Source: Mycobacteriales bacterium (GTDB taxonomy: Bacteria > Actinomycetota > Actinomycetes > JAFAQI01). Taken from it: a DNA stretch of 64,000 nucleotides. The notes beneath the pieces were generated by a model. It did no database searches, was not told the DNA's origin, and saw only the letters and a program-made list of their open reading frames with translations. Of the stretch, positions 34,560 to 42,757 are shown piece by piece; position 1 is the stretch's first letter, and the number at the start of each line of letters is the position of its first letter. Location: NCBI GenBank assembly GCA_035504215.1, contig DATJSI010000036.1, positions 62,001 through 126,000 of the forward strand. The letters run 5' to 3'. A program made the position numbers and the translations under genes.

Positions 34560-36578
34560 TCAGACGCAGTAGTGCTTCGGTCGCTTGTAGACGGTCAGCG
34601 TGCCGCCGGTCGCCTGCTTCATCGCGTACGTCACCGTCCAGAGCCGGGCGCCTCGGGCGCTGAGTACGGCGGCCTCGCCGTGCGGGGTCGACGCTGCGTT
34701 GCGCCAGCCGCCGCCCGCGATCTCCTCGACGGGCGGGGCGGTCTGCGCGATCAGCGCGATGTCGCTGCACGAGTGCCCGGTGAGCCGGGCACCGGCGGAC
34801 CACGCCGACGCCGTACCCGACAAGGTGTGCACGAGCCGCGAGTAGTAGCGCTTGCCCGTGCTTCCGTGGAAGGCGACAAGCCGGGTCTTGCCCTTGTCGG
34901 CGTGGGTCTGCAGCAGGTCGACGAGCTTGCCCTTGCGCAGGCTGCCGTCGGCCGGAGAGTCGAACACGACGCTGTGGAATGCGCCGGTCCGGCCGCTGAT
35001 GATCCCGTCTTTGACGTGTACGACCCGCTTCGCCGCCGGCGAGCCGGCGATCAGCGAGTACTCCGGCTCGTTGTCGATGGTCACGTGTACGTCGGCGGTG
35101 CCGTCACCGTTCACGTCGCCAATCGCGCCGATCGTCGCGTGAGTGAAGTAGGCGGCGGTGCCGGGGTTGTCGATGGTGGCGGTGACGTGCCTGGCGTAGA
35201 GCACCTTGTTCGCCGCCGAGATCGTGGAGTAGTGCCAGGTCTCGGAGTATTTCGATGCCGAGGACGAGGTCGACATCGTCGCGAGCATCACGGCGGGAGT
35301 CTTGTGCGATCCCACTTTGCCGATCGTCATCATGTCGTCGGCCTCGCGCTGCCAGAGCAGGTGCCCCATCGATGCTCCCGAGAGCACGGTGTACTCGAAG
35401 CGCGGGTGGAGCGGGCCGGCGTAGGACGCCAGTACGACGTCGGGGACGTGCGGGTGGCTGTAGTCCGGAATCGTGCTGACCTCGGTGGTGGAGTCCGGAG
35501 AGATCGTCGTGTTCCACAGCTGGACCCCGGTCGGGCTCGCGCCGCTCAGCGCCTGCACGTCGCTGCCCTCGCTGTCGACGACCACGTCCTCGAAGCCGTC
35601 TCGATTGAGGTCCGGCACGACCGTCTCGGTCGGGAAGCTGTTGTCGACTGCGAACGACCCCGCGAAGCTTTGCACCGACCCGTCGACGCCTGACATCAAC
35701 TCGCCCTGGGTCTGGTCTTCGGGGCTGACCAGTGTGGTGAGCAACGGCACGAGGAAGTCGATGGCCTTGTGATGCGAGTCGCGGAACGGCTGCACGTTGA
35801 AGGCGACCCCGCTCTCGGAGAAGGTGTTCGTGTCGTAGATGCCGTCGAACGATTGGGTCCACAGCACCGATCCGCTCTTGCCGGACAGCGCGGTGACTTG
35901 GAGGTCGTCGTCGAAATCGTCGGTATAGACCGGGTCCGGAGTCGAGGTCCACTGCTCGACCAGCACGCCGTCGAGCCCCTTGGCGCCGAGCGGTTCGACG
36001 AGGACGTCGACGCCGTCGACGTAGGAGCCCGTGAAGGTGGCGTGCCAGTACGCGTGACCGGTACTGCCCGCCCTGGCGGTGATCCCGACCGTGCCCTCGG
36101 CTGCGCCGGGCGCGGTGTCACGGATGTCGAGCACGGCGACCTGCTTGCGCCCGCCGAGATGACCGGCCGGCAGCAGATGGTCGATCTGCTGAACTTCGGA
36201 GCTGTTCGCTCTCGGGGCGAGCAACGTCGCCGGGGCATGAGCGGCCTCCGCGCTGGCTGCGCTGGCCGCGCTCGCGGCCCGCACCCAACCGAGCCCTGAC
36301 GTCGCAGCGGCGAGGCGGGCAGTGGCGAGGCGGGCAGCGGTGGTGCGGTCGGCGACGCCCGGTCGGTCGGCGCCGGCAGCGGCGGCCGGCGCGCCGACGA
36401 CGCCGAACCCGACGAGCGCAAGGCTCGTGGCCGCGGCGATCGACCGGCGTACCGACCATGGCGCGACTGACCGCCGTACCCCTGGTTCGCTGATCTTGAC
36501 GTTGGAGGCGCACAAACGCGATTTGTGCGCCTCCAACGTCAAGATCACGGATGGAAGGTGACGGTGTGGCCGCGACAT
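34560..36578 (-). CDS. Secreted FG-GAP-like repeat protein with hairpin element in its 5' end
   Basis: 672 residues from ATG 36578, the only ATG/GTG with a plausible GGGGG ribosome site. Residues about 11-30 are encoded by the family B hairpin, which stays in frame. The signal peptide then follows (RRSIAAATSLALVGFGVVGA), an unusually late position near residue 45. The mature part has repeats with SGKSGSVLWTQSF, DLNRDGFEDVVVDSEGSDVQ, DVNGDGTADVHV and similar FG-GAP/PQQ-like blades. No ATG or GTG lies between the hairpin and the signal peptide; only TTG codons within the hairpin could serve instead. Extracellular propeller, function unknown. Confidence 0.85.
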   Translation of the reverse strand: MSRPHRHLPSVILTLEAHKSRLCASNVKISEPGVRRSVAPWSVRRSIAAATSLALVGFGVVGAPAAAAGADRPGVADRTTAARLATARLAAATSGLGWVRAASAASAASAEAAHAPATLLAPRANSSEVQQIDHLLPAGHLGGRKQVAVLDIRDTAPGAAEGTVGITARAGSTGHAYWHATFTGSYVDGVDVLVEPLGAKGLDGVLVEQWTSTPDPVYTDDFDDDLQVTALSGKSGSVLWTQSFDGIYDTNTFSESGVAFNVQPFRDSHHKAIDFLVPLLTTLVSPEDQTQGELMSGVDGSVQSFAGSFAVDNSFPTETVVPDLNRDGFEDVVVDSEGSDVQALSGASPTGVQLWNTTISPDSTTEVSTIPDYSHPHVPDVVLASYAGPLHPRFEYTVLSGASMGHLLWQREADDMMTIGKVGSHKTPAVMLATMSTSSSASKYSETWHYSTISAANKVLYARHVTATIDNPGTAAYFTHATIGAIGDVNGDGTADVHVTIDNEPEYSLIAGSPAAKRVVHVKDGIISGRTGAFHSVVFDSPADGSLRKGKLVDLLQTHADKGKTRLVAFHGSTGKRYYSRLVHTLSGTASAWSAGARLTGHSCSDIALIAQTAPPVEEIAGGGWRNAASTPHGEAAVLSARGARLWTVTYAMKQATGGTLTVYKRPKHYCV
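36491..36547. repeat. REP-like perfect hairpin, family B, copy 2
   Basis: 26-bp arms (36491-36516 and 36522-36547) around loop CGCGA; the reverse complement of copy 1. Unlike copy 1 it falls within the predicted 5' coding region of the 34560-36578 gene. Confidence 0.9.
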
Positions 36579-36723
36579 TGGGTACCCCCGCTCCGGTCGC
36601 GCGGTGTCCCCGGGATGCGTCGACCTAACCCGAGATAATGCCGCAATCCCTCGTCGGCGCAACCCGTCGAGCCCGAGATCACGCGCGACCGAGACCTGCC
36701 GCTCGGGCGCGGGGTACGGCGGG

Positions 36724-37458
36724 CTAGCGGCCGATCAGATGGTCACGGACCGCGTCGAGGTGGCGGCTCATCCGGGATACCGCGGTGTCGGCGTCGCCGG
36801 CGAGGACGGCCTCTGCGATCCGCTCGTGTGCCCGGTGTGCTTCCTGCTCCTTCTGTTTCGACGTCCTCTCGCGCGGCTCCTGCTCGCCGAGGACCCGGTT
36901 GATCATCTGGACGAAGACGCCCATCGCCGGGTTGCCGGTCAGCCTCGCGAGCAGCAGGTGAAAGTCGGGAAACACCAGCTGGCCGCTACCGTGCTGGCGC
37001 GTGCCGCGGCGGCCGACCTGCTTGTGTTCGTCGTCGAGAGAGGCGCGCACCTGCTCCGCGCCCGCCGGCGTGATGCGCTCCGCGGCGAGCCGCACGCAGG
37101 TCAGGTCCAGTGCGTTGCGGGCCTCGGCGACCTGGCCGGGGCTGATCTTCTGGAACCGCAGGTGCAGGGACACCGCGCGTACCCCAGCCTCGATGTCCGG
37201 CTCCGTGATCATCAGCCCGCCGCGGGGCCCGCGCCGCATCGCGGCGACGCCGTGATGATCGACCAGCCGCATCGCTTCACGGAACACGGCGCGGCTCACG
37301 CCGTACCTCGCCATCAGCTCGGCCTCGGAGCCGACCACGGTCCCGACCGGCCAGTCGCCGGAGATGATCTCGTCCTCGATGTGCTGGGCGAGGATCTCGC
37401 CCAGCTTGCGCTCGCCGCCGCTCTTGCGCACGGGAGGCTCGTGGCGGCCGGCCGGCAT
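36724..37458 (-). CDS. FadR/GntR-family transcriptional regulator
   Basis: 244 residues from ATG 37458; upstream there is no ribosome site but a TACATT -10-like hexamer lies about 10 bases away, so leaderless translation is likely. The N-terminus is a GntR winged helix (LAQHIEDEIISGDWPVGTVV, then GSEAELMARYGVSRAVFREA and RRGPRGGLMI). The rest is the all-helical FCD/FadR effector domain (EARNALDLTCVRLAAERITP; FHLLLARLTGNPAMGVFVQM). Members bind fatty acyl-CoA or small organic acids. It is divergent from the small ferredoxin gene, a possible target. Confidence 0.9.
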   Translation of the reverse strand: MPAGRHEPPVRKSGGERKLGEILAQHIEDEIISGDWPVGTVVGSEAELMARYGVSRAVFREAMRLVDHHGVAAMRRGPRGGLMITEPDIEAGVRAVSLHLRFQKISPGQVAEARNALDLTCVRLAAERITPAGAEQVRASLDDEHKQVGRRGTRQHGSGQLVFPDFHLLLARLTGNPAMGVFVQMINRVLGEQEPRERTSKQKEQEAHRAHERIAEAVLAGDADTAVSRMSRHLDAVRDHLIGR

Positions 37459-37564
37459 GGGGAGCAATGTAGTAGTCGTTCCGGCCTTAGTGCGTCGTCT
37501 CGACCCTTCTGCCGCTATCGCGTCGCAGGAGTACTGTCGGCCCTGTACCGAGAGGTTGATGGCG

Positions 37565-37762
37565 ATGCGAGCGCTCGTTGACACCAGGATCTGCCAGGGT
37601 CACAACTTGTGCGCCGCCGCCGCTCCCGAGGTCTTCGCGCCGGATGAGGACGACGGCCACGCGATCGTCACGCTCGATCTGATCCCGGCCGAGTTCGAGG
37701 AGTCGGTGCGCAAGGCGGCGGCGAACTGCCCGGAGTCCGCGATCGAGGTCCTCGACGACTGA
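37565..37762 (+). CDS. Single-cluster ferredoxin of the P450 redox-partner type
   Basis: 65 residues from ATG 37565, with GAGAGG about 9 bases upstream; an ATG two codons earlier is possible. Ligand pattern is C10-x2-H13-x2-C16 and C55-P (RICQGHNLCAAAAPEVF; NCPESAIEV), the CxxHxxC...CP form of 3Fe-4S-type ferredoxins that usually donate electrons to cytochromes P450. No P450 or reductase gene is in the window, so the partner is elsewhere. Cytoplasmic, acidic. Followed by the long family A repeat array. Confidence 0.92.
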   Translation: MRALVDTRICQGHNLCAAAAPEVFAPDEDDGHAIVTLDLIPAEFEESVRKAAANCPESAIEVLDD

Positions 37763-37773
37763 GGCTCCTCCGT

Positions 37774-37914
37774 ACGCATGGCCCATAAGGGGTGCTATCG
37801 CACCACCCATGGGCCATGCGTGGGGCCGGAGCACCACCCATGGGCCATGCGTGGGGCCGGAGCACCACTGATGGGCCATGCGTGGCGCCGGAGCACCACC
37901 GATGGGCCATGCGT
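37774..37914. repeat. REP-like array, family A: one inverted plus four direct units
   Basis: ACGCATGGCCCAT (37774-37786) is followed by ATGGGCCATGCGT at 37809, 37840, 37871 and 37902, an exact 31-bp period with nearly identical spacers (GGGGCCGGAGCACCA-like). The inverted unit and first direct unit form a 48-nt stem-loop with inner GGTGC/GCACC pairing. The array fills the gap between convergent stop codons, ending 6 bp from one. Confidence 0.9.
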
Positions 37915-37919
37915 TCCAG

Positions 37920-39560
37920 TCAGTCGTAGTGGCGGAGGCTCGGCCACATCTGACCCCACGGATGGCGCGGGCCGGTGCACAGGTAGACGTGCCCGCCCCA
38001 CTCCTGGTTGTGGATCCCGTACGGGTTACGCAACGTCGCGACCACGCGCACGCTGGTGAAGTAGTGCCGCAGGAACCCGCCGTACCCGGTCGTGTCCACC
38101 GGTCCCGGTGCCACCGCCAGCACCGTGGTCGCGTTCGGGTTGCCCGGCCCCCACCACCATTCGTTGTTGTGCCCGCTCATCGCGGTCGGCAGCCCGTCGC
38201 CGCGGCCGAGTTCGTTGATCGCGCCGGCCTCGCCGTACTCCGCGGTGAAGATCACCGCGTTCGCCCGCGTCGCCGGCGGGAGCGCGTCCCACTGGGTCTT
38301 GACGGTCTGCACGAGCTGCGGCCAGCCGAGTGACTCGCCCGGCACCTGGTTGATGCCGTAGGTCCAGCCGATGTCGCTCGGCGGCAGCACCGGCAGCGTG
38401 AGCGGGAGCGAGCCGAGCGCCGTGATGGCCGCGAGCCAGTAGAACCTCCGTAGCCGCCGCGGGTGCTCGTCGAAGGACTTGTCGACCGCGACCGCGCCGG
38501 CCGCGATCAGGTAGATGTACGCACCCGCGAGGTAGTAGATCTTGCCGCCGGTCGTGACGGCGAAGAAGACGAACAGCAAGCCGTAGGCCCACGCGAGCGA
38601 CCGCCAGAGCGGCCGGCCGGACTTCCAGAGCCAGCGCAACCCCTTGACCCAGACCCAGATGAACGCGAACGTCGTCATGAGCAGCTGGCCGAAGATCCAG
38701 TTGCCGATGTTGCCGGCGCCGCCGTTCTCCTGGTTGAGCCGCCGCGTCATCGCGATGGTCGCCCAGTTGTGCCCCGCCTGCCAGACCAGGTCCGGTACGG
38801 CGAAGACCCCCGCGATCAGCGCGCCGGCGAGGAACCACCAGTTGAGGACCTGCTTGCGCCCACCGCTGAGCAGCGCGCCTACCAGCATCGCGATCGCCAG
38901 GAAGACGACACTGTGCTTGTTGGTCAGCCCGAGCCCGAGCACGACACCGCCGAGCAGCCACCAGCGCGGATTGCCGGTGCGGCCGACACGCAGCACCACC
39001 AGCGCGAGGCCGGACCACGCGAGCAGGTCGAACGCCGTCGGCCCCTCGAGATGGTCGACCGCGAGCAGCACGGGCGTCGTCGCGGCACCGATCGCGGTGA
39101 GCAGCTGGGCGCGCCGGCCGCCGCCGAGCTCGCGCGCGGTGAGCCCCGCGACGGTGATCGTTGCGAACGCCGCCAGCGCCGGCCAGAGTCGCAAGCCGGG
39201 CAGCGAGACGCCGAACAGGTCGATGGTGAGCCGGGCGAGCAGCGGCGTGAAGATCGGCTGGTCGACGTACCCGCCCTGCAGGTGCCGCCCGGAGTCGAGG
39301 AAGTACAGCTCGTCGCGATGCCAGCCGTACCACGGCGACAGGATCATCAGTACGGCGAAGACGATCGCCGCGACAATGAGGATGCGGCGGTCGAACGCCG
39401 GAAGCTCGGCGAGGTCGGCGCTGCACTCGTCGGCGCTGCCCTTGTCGGTATCGGTCCGCTCGGCGGGCGGCTCCGAGCCAACCGGCGGCTCACCGGCACC
39501 CGGCGACGCCGCGCCCGTGGAGCGGCGACGCAGCCGTCGTACGCCGAGTCCGCCCGTCAT
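37920..39560 (-). CDS. GT39/ArnT-like membrane glycosyltransferase
   Basis: 546 residues from ATG 39560, with GGAGGG 8 bases upstream. After an 55-residue charged tail come about a dozen transmembrane helices. The first loop has WYGWHRDELYFLDSGRHLQG and YVDQPIFTPLLARL, matching the acidic catalytic loop of GT-C enzymes of the PMT/ArnT class. The final 110 residues are soluble (NAVIFTAEYGEAGAINELGR, GHNNEWWWGP) and probably extracellular. It would move a sugar from a polyprenyl-phosphate donor to lipid, protein or polymer at the outer face. Acceptor unknown. Confidence 0.9.
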   Translation of the reverse strand: MTGGLGVRRLRRRSTGAASPGAGEPPVGSEPPAERTDTDKGSADECSADLAELPAFDRRILIVAAIVFAVLMILSPWYGWHRDELYFLDSGRHLQGGYVDQPIFTPLLARLTIDLFGVSLPGLRLWPALAAFATITVAGLTARELGGGRRAQLLTAIGAATTPVLLAVDHLEGPTAFDLLAWSGLALVVLRVGRTGNPRWWLLGGVVLGLGLTNKHSVVFLAIAMLVGALLSGGRKQVLNWWFLAGALIAGVFAVPDLVWQAGHNWATIAMTRRLNQENGGAGNIGNWIFGQLLMTTFAFIWVWVKGLRWLWKSGRPLWRSLAWAYGLLFVFFAVTTGGKIYYLAGAYIYLIAAGAVAVDKSFDEHPRRLRRFYWLAAITALGSLPLTLPVLPPSDIGWTYGINQVPGESLGWPQLVQTVKTQWDALPPATRANAVIFTAEYGEAGAINELGRGDGLPTAMSGHNNEWWWGPGNPNATTVLAVAPGPVDTTGYGGFLRHYFTSVRVVATLRNPYGIHNQEWGGHVYLCTGPRHPWGQMWPSLRHYD

Positions 39561-39769
39561 CGTCAGCCCTCCGCGCGCGTCTGCGGTCGCTCCGGCAGGA
39601 TCAACCAACCACACCGGATCGGGGTCGGGCAGCCGGTGGCGAGTAACGACATGGCCTCAGATCCGCCGGAGCCGGCCAATCCAGCGCCGACCAGACGCGG
39701 GGTATTCGGGTCCGATCGAGGCGGCCGAGCGGCTGTCACGATCCGCGCCCGCGTTCTAACGTCGGGGCC

Positions 39770-40390
39770 ATGACCGAATCAGCACACGACTGGGACCAGT
39801 CGTACGAGCGGCAGGGCCACGCGCCGTGGGACATCGGCCGCCCGCAGGCCGCGTTCGTGGCGCTCGCCGACGCCGGCCGGCTCCGTGGCGAGGTGCTCGA
39901 CGCGGGATGCGGGACCGGCGAGCACGCGCTGCTCGTGGCGAGTCGCGGCGGTCGGGCGACCGGGGTCGACGTGTCGCAGGCGGCGATCCGCTTTGCCCGG
40001 CAGAAGGCGGTCGACCGCGCGCTGGATGCGACGTTCGAGGCCGGCGACATCCTGACCATGACCCTGCCGGGTGACGGGTTCGACACCGTGATTGACAGCG
40101 GGCTGTTCCACGTCTTCGACGACGAGCAACGTGCGCAGTACGTGGAGGTCCTCGCCGGCGCGGTCCGCCCGGGCGGCAGCGCCTTCGTCATCTGCTTCAG
40201 TGACCGGCAGCCGGGCGACTGGGGCCCGCGGCGGGTCACCAGGGACGAGCTCGAGGCCGCGTTCGCGGACGGTTGGGCGATCGAGCAGATCGAGCCTGCG
40301 CTGTTCGACATCAACCCGGTCTTCGAGATCGATCCGGCCGGTGGCCTCACGACCGCGTCGGCATGGCTGGCCGAGGTCCGGCGTACCTGA
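39770..40390 (+). CDS. Class I SAM-dependent methyltransferase
   Basis: 206 residues from ATG 39770. The Rossmann methyltransferase motifs are ordered as expected: WDIGRPQAAFVALADAG, motif I VLDAGCGTGEHALLVA near residue 42, acidic end of strand 2 ATGVDVSQAAI, motif II/III FEAGDILTMTLPGDGFDTVI, and GLFHVFDDEQRAQYVEVLAG. The WDIGRPQ opening is shared with thiopurine-methyltransferase-like proteins that act on small thiol or metalloid substrates. Substrate not determinable. Stands alone; the 300 bp downstream hold only an inverted-repeat element. Confidence 0.9.
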   Translation: MTESAHDWDQSYERQGHAPWDIGRPQAAFVALADAGRLRGEVLDAGCGTGEHALLVASRGGRATGVDVSQAAIRFARQKAVDRALDATFEAGDILTMTLPGDGFDTVIDSGLFHVFDDEQRAQYVEVLAGAVRPGGSAFVICFSDRQPGDWGPRRVTRDELEAAFADGWAIEQIEPALFDINPVFEIDPAGGLTTASAWLAEVRRT

Positions 40391-40691
40391 CGCTCGCCGC
40401 CGACGGGTTCGGCATTCGCCCCATTTGAGGCGTGGTCGGCGACTTAGGATCGCGTCGTGCCGGACGGGAGGGGGCCAGCGCGTACGTTTCAGCACACAAC
40501 TGTGCCGGTACGCCGTACTCGAACCGGACTTGGCCCGCGCCGTCGGCACGAACGTCCGAGCGTTGTGTGCTGAAACGAACGCGCTTCGCCCGCGCCTCCG
40601 CGAACCTTTCAGCAGTACGCCGGTCTCGCCCGGCATGACCCGATCGTGGCGCAGTACACCTAGCTCATTGCATGCGGTCGGTCGCGGAGCG
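40391..40691. other. Gene-free convergent junction with inverted-repeat element
   Basis: 301 bp between the ends of the methyltransferase and propeller genes. Apart from the dyad at 40485-40577 and a partial third TTTCAGCA block near 40610, nothing coding was found. Confidence 0.55.
40485..40577. repeat. Inverted-repeat element, family C
   Basis: CGTTTCAGCACACAAC (40485-40500) and GTTGTGTGCTGAAACG (40562-40577) are perfectly complementary over 16 bp. The 61-bp interior contains a nested GTGCCG/CGGCAC pairing. It lies in a convergent junction like families A and B but is unrelated in sequence. Confidence 0.75.
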
Positions 40692-41825
40692 TCAGCTCAC
40701 GGTTTGCACGTGCCAGCCATGCCCGCTCGTCGCGATCACATAGGGATGGCTGACATACGTCACGCGGTTGTACGTGTCGCCAACAACGGTCGCCTTCTTA
40801 GCCGAGGCTGCGGAGACGGAAAACAACTCGTACTTTGCTTTGGGGGTGAACTGGATCTTCCAGGGGCCGCCGGTGCTGTGGAGGACGACGCTGTGAGTGC
40901 CTTTGCCGCCGACGAGCCAACCACTGCTACCCGAGGTCGAGATCGCGTCAAACCTCGACGGCTTGCTGTGCTTCGCGAACGCAACCTTTGACCAGGTGGT
41001 GCCATTGAACTTCAGGAGTGACGAGCCGCCCACCGCATAAATTGTCTTCCCCGGGCCTTGAGCAATCTTGAATGGATCGGTGTTCGTGGGCGCGGTCGAG
41101 ACGACTGTCCATTCCGTGCCGGTCCACTTGAGTAGCTCGGCAGAGTCGTCGAGTGCCCACGTCCCGTTGGCCTTGGTCGAGATGACGCTGATCAGCGGAC
41201 CGGTCGGTGTGTTGACCTGACTCCACTTCTTCCCGTTCCAATGAAGAGCGACGGAGTTTAGGTCGGTCAATGTCGAGAAGATCGCGCCAACGGCCCACGC
41301 GTTGTTCGGCCCGCTCGCGGCGATGGACGTCACACCGTCGGCCCCGTTGCCGAGGTTGGGGGTGCTCATCTCGACGAAGCGGTGGCCATTCCATCGCCAG
41401 ATTGTGGGGATTTCCTGAATCGAGCCGTGCCCGACTTCGCGCCCGCCGCCAAGCCAGACGGTGCGCGCCGAGCCGGCCCCCAGGGACAGCAGCGTTCCGT
41501 ACCGGCCATTGAGCTTGGGTGCCTTGACCAGATGCCAGTGGGTGCCCTTTCGCATCGCGATGTGGTAGACCGTGTTCGCCGTGGTGCCGTTGCCGTCTAT
41601 GGCGAACGCCTCCGTGGAGTGCGGCACAGTCGTTACGGTCAGGAGCTGACCGTGGACCTGCGCCGCGGACGGCGGGCGGACGACGTGGGTGCCCAGTGGG
41701 CGAGCTCCCGGCGCCGCGTACCCGCTCTGCGCGAATCCACCTGAGGCGGCTGCGACCGCGACCGCACCGCAGATCGCCGCACCCGCTGCGAGGGATCGGG
41801 CCGAGAAGAACGAGCGCTGCATCAT
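40692..41825 (-). CDS. Secreted beta-propeller protein (paralogue of 33269-34459)
   Basis: 377 residues from ATG 41825; AGGAGG is so close that the second ATG (41822) may be used instead. A signal peptide (SLAAGAAICGAVAVAAASGG) precedes blades such as IWRWNGHRFVEMS, ALHWNGKKWSQVN, LLKWTGTEWTVVS and LLKFNGTTWSKVA with intervening AWAVG strands. It shares TVTTVPHSTEAFA-like opening sequence and blade motifs with the other propeller. Extracellular, no catalytic residues evident. Confidence 0.87.
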   Translation of the reverse strand: MMQRSFFSARSLAAGAAICGAVAVAAASGGFAQSGYAAPGARPLGTHVVRPPSAAQVHGQLLTVTTVPHSTEAFAIDGNGTTANTVYHIAMRKGTHWHLVKAPKLNGRYGTLLSLGAGSARTVWLGGGREVGHGSIQEIPTIWRWNGHRFVEMSTPNLGNGADGVTSIAASGPNNAWAVGAIFSTLTDLNSVALHWNGKKWSQVNTPTGPLISVISTKANGTWALDDSAELLKWTGTEWTVVSTAPTNTDPFKIAQGPGKTIYAVGGSSLLKFNGTTWSKVAFAKHSKPSRFDAISTSGSSGWLVGGKGTHSVVLHSTGGPWKIQFTPKAKYELFSVSAASAKKATVVGDTYNRVTYVSHPYVIATSGHGWHVQTVS

Positions 41826-42066
41826 GCCTCCTGCCGAGACCCCCGCCGTGATCCTCGACGCCTAGCTGCGCCGGTGTCACGCGAATCACGAAACATAGTT
41901 CGAACGACGTCCGGTCGGATAAGGCAAAGAGGGCAAACGGGAACTCCACACTCACGACGATGGACGCTCGGTCCATCTTGGCGCGGCCGGCGTAGAGGCC
42001 CCGCTGGGCCCTGCGCCCGCCGTACATTCGGGCTGTTCACCACTCGCGGCCATGGATGGAGCAGGC

Positions 42067-42444
42067 GTGAAGATCCACCGGCGCATCGTCGTGTTCGACG
42101 CGCGCGATGTCGAGGCTGAGAGCACCTTCTGGGCAGGATTGCTGGACGGCGAGGTCTTCCGGGACGAGGGCTGGCACAGCGTCGCCGTTGACGGAAAGTG
42201 GGTGATCGGCGTCCAGCACGCACCGAACCACGTGTCGCCGGACTGGCCGAGCGGCGCTCAGCAGCAACAGATGCACCTCGACCTGCACGTTGACGACCTG
42301 GAGGCGGCCGGTCGACGCGCGATCCAGCTCGGTGCGCGACAGCTTCAGGTCGCGAAGGCGCCGGCTGACAACCCCGACGGAGACGAGCGGTTCGCCGTGT
42401 ACGCCAGCCCGGCCGGCCACCCGTTCTGTTTCGGGATCCACTGA
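42067..42444 (+). CDS. VOC-superfamily (glyoxalase/dioxygenase fold) protein
   Basis: 125 residues from GTG 42067, with GGAG 6 bases upstream; ATG 42052 is in frame but lacks a site. Two beta-alpha-beta-beta-beta modules are visible: VVFDARDVEAESTFWAGLLD and MHLDLHVDDLEAAGRRAIQL, ending with YASPAGHPFCFGIH. The MHLDLHVDDLEAA and GHPFC wording is typical of the actinobacterial glyoxalase-like group. Metal ligands and substrate are uncertain. It precedes the Asp/Glu tRNA pair on the opposite strand. Confidence 0.85.
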   Translation: MKIHRRIVVFDARDVEAESTFWAGLLDGEVFRDEGWHSVAVDGKWVIGVQHAPNHVSPDWPSGAQQQQMHLDLHVDDLEAAGRRAIQLGARQLQVAKAPADNPDGDERFAVYASPAGHPFCFGIH

Positions 42445-42475
42445 CCGCGAACTGCGGCCCGGCTCGGATGCTGAG

Positions 42476-42549
42476 CGGTCCCGACGGGACTTGAACCCGC
42501 GACCTCCGCCTTGACAGGGCGGCGAGCACTCCAACTGCTCCACGGGACC
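42476..42549 (-). tRNA. tRNA-Asp (GTC)
   Basis: Acceptor GGTCCCG pairs with CGGGACC; anticodon stem CGCC/GGCG with loop CTGTCAA gives anticodon GTC; T-arm GCGGGTTCAAGTCCCGT is present. CCA is not encoded. 11 bp from tRNA-Glu, same strand. Confidence 0.95.
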
Positions 42550-42560
42550 TCGAAAGGTCG

Positions 42561-42633
42561 TGCCCCCAACGGGATTCGAACCCGTGCTACCGCCTTGAAA
42601 GGGCGGCGTCCTAGGCCTCTAGACGATGAGGGC
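42561..42633 (-). tRNA. tRNA-Glu (TTC)
   Basis: Acceptor GCCCTCA pairs with TGGGGGC (one G-T); anticodon loop CTTTCAA gives anticodon TTC; T-arm ACGGGTTCGAATCCCGT is intact. CCA is not encoded. It lies upstream of tRNA-Asp and is probably co-transcribed with it. Confidence 0.95.
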
Positions 42634-42757
42634 AAATCCACGCCTCGGCGTCCGCCGTCGGGGACCGAGCCAGTGTAGGGGACGATGCGGTGATCGTGCT
42701 CGGTCGTATCGGCGGCGGGCCGGATCGAGCGCGGTACGGCGATCAACGGGAGGCTCG

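Noticed and set aside
37774-37914. Regular repeats as a CRISPR array
   Set aside because: The period is 31 bp and the whole unit including the interval is conserved, so there are no unique spacers, and no cas genes are present.
38026-39773. Long frames overlapping the GT39 gene on both strands
   Set aside because: Compositionally biased (Arg/Gly/Pro) with no motifs; the membrane protein in frame with ATG 39560 is convincing.
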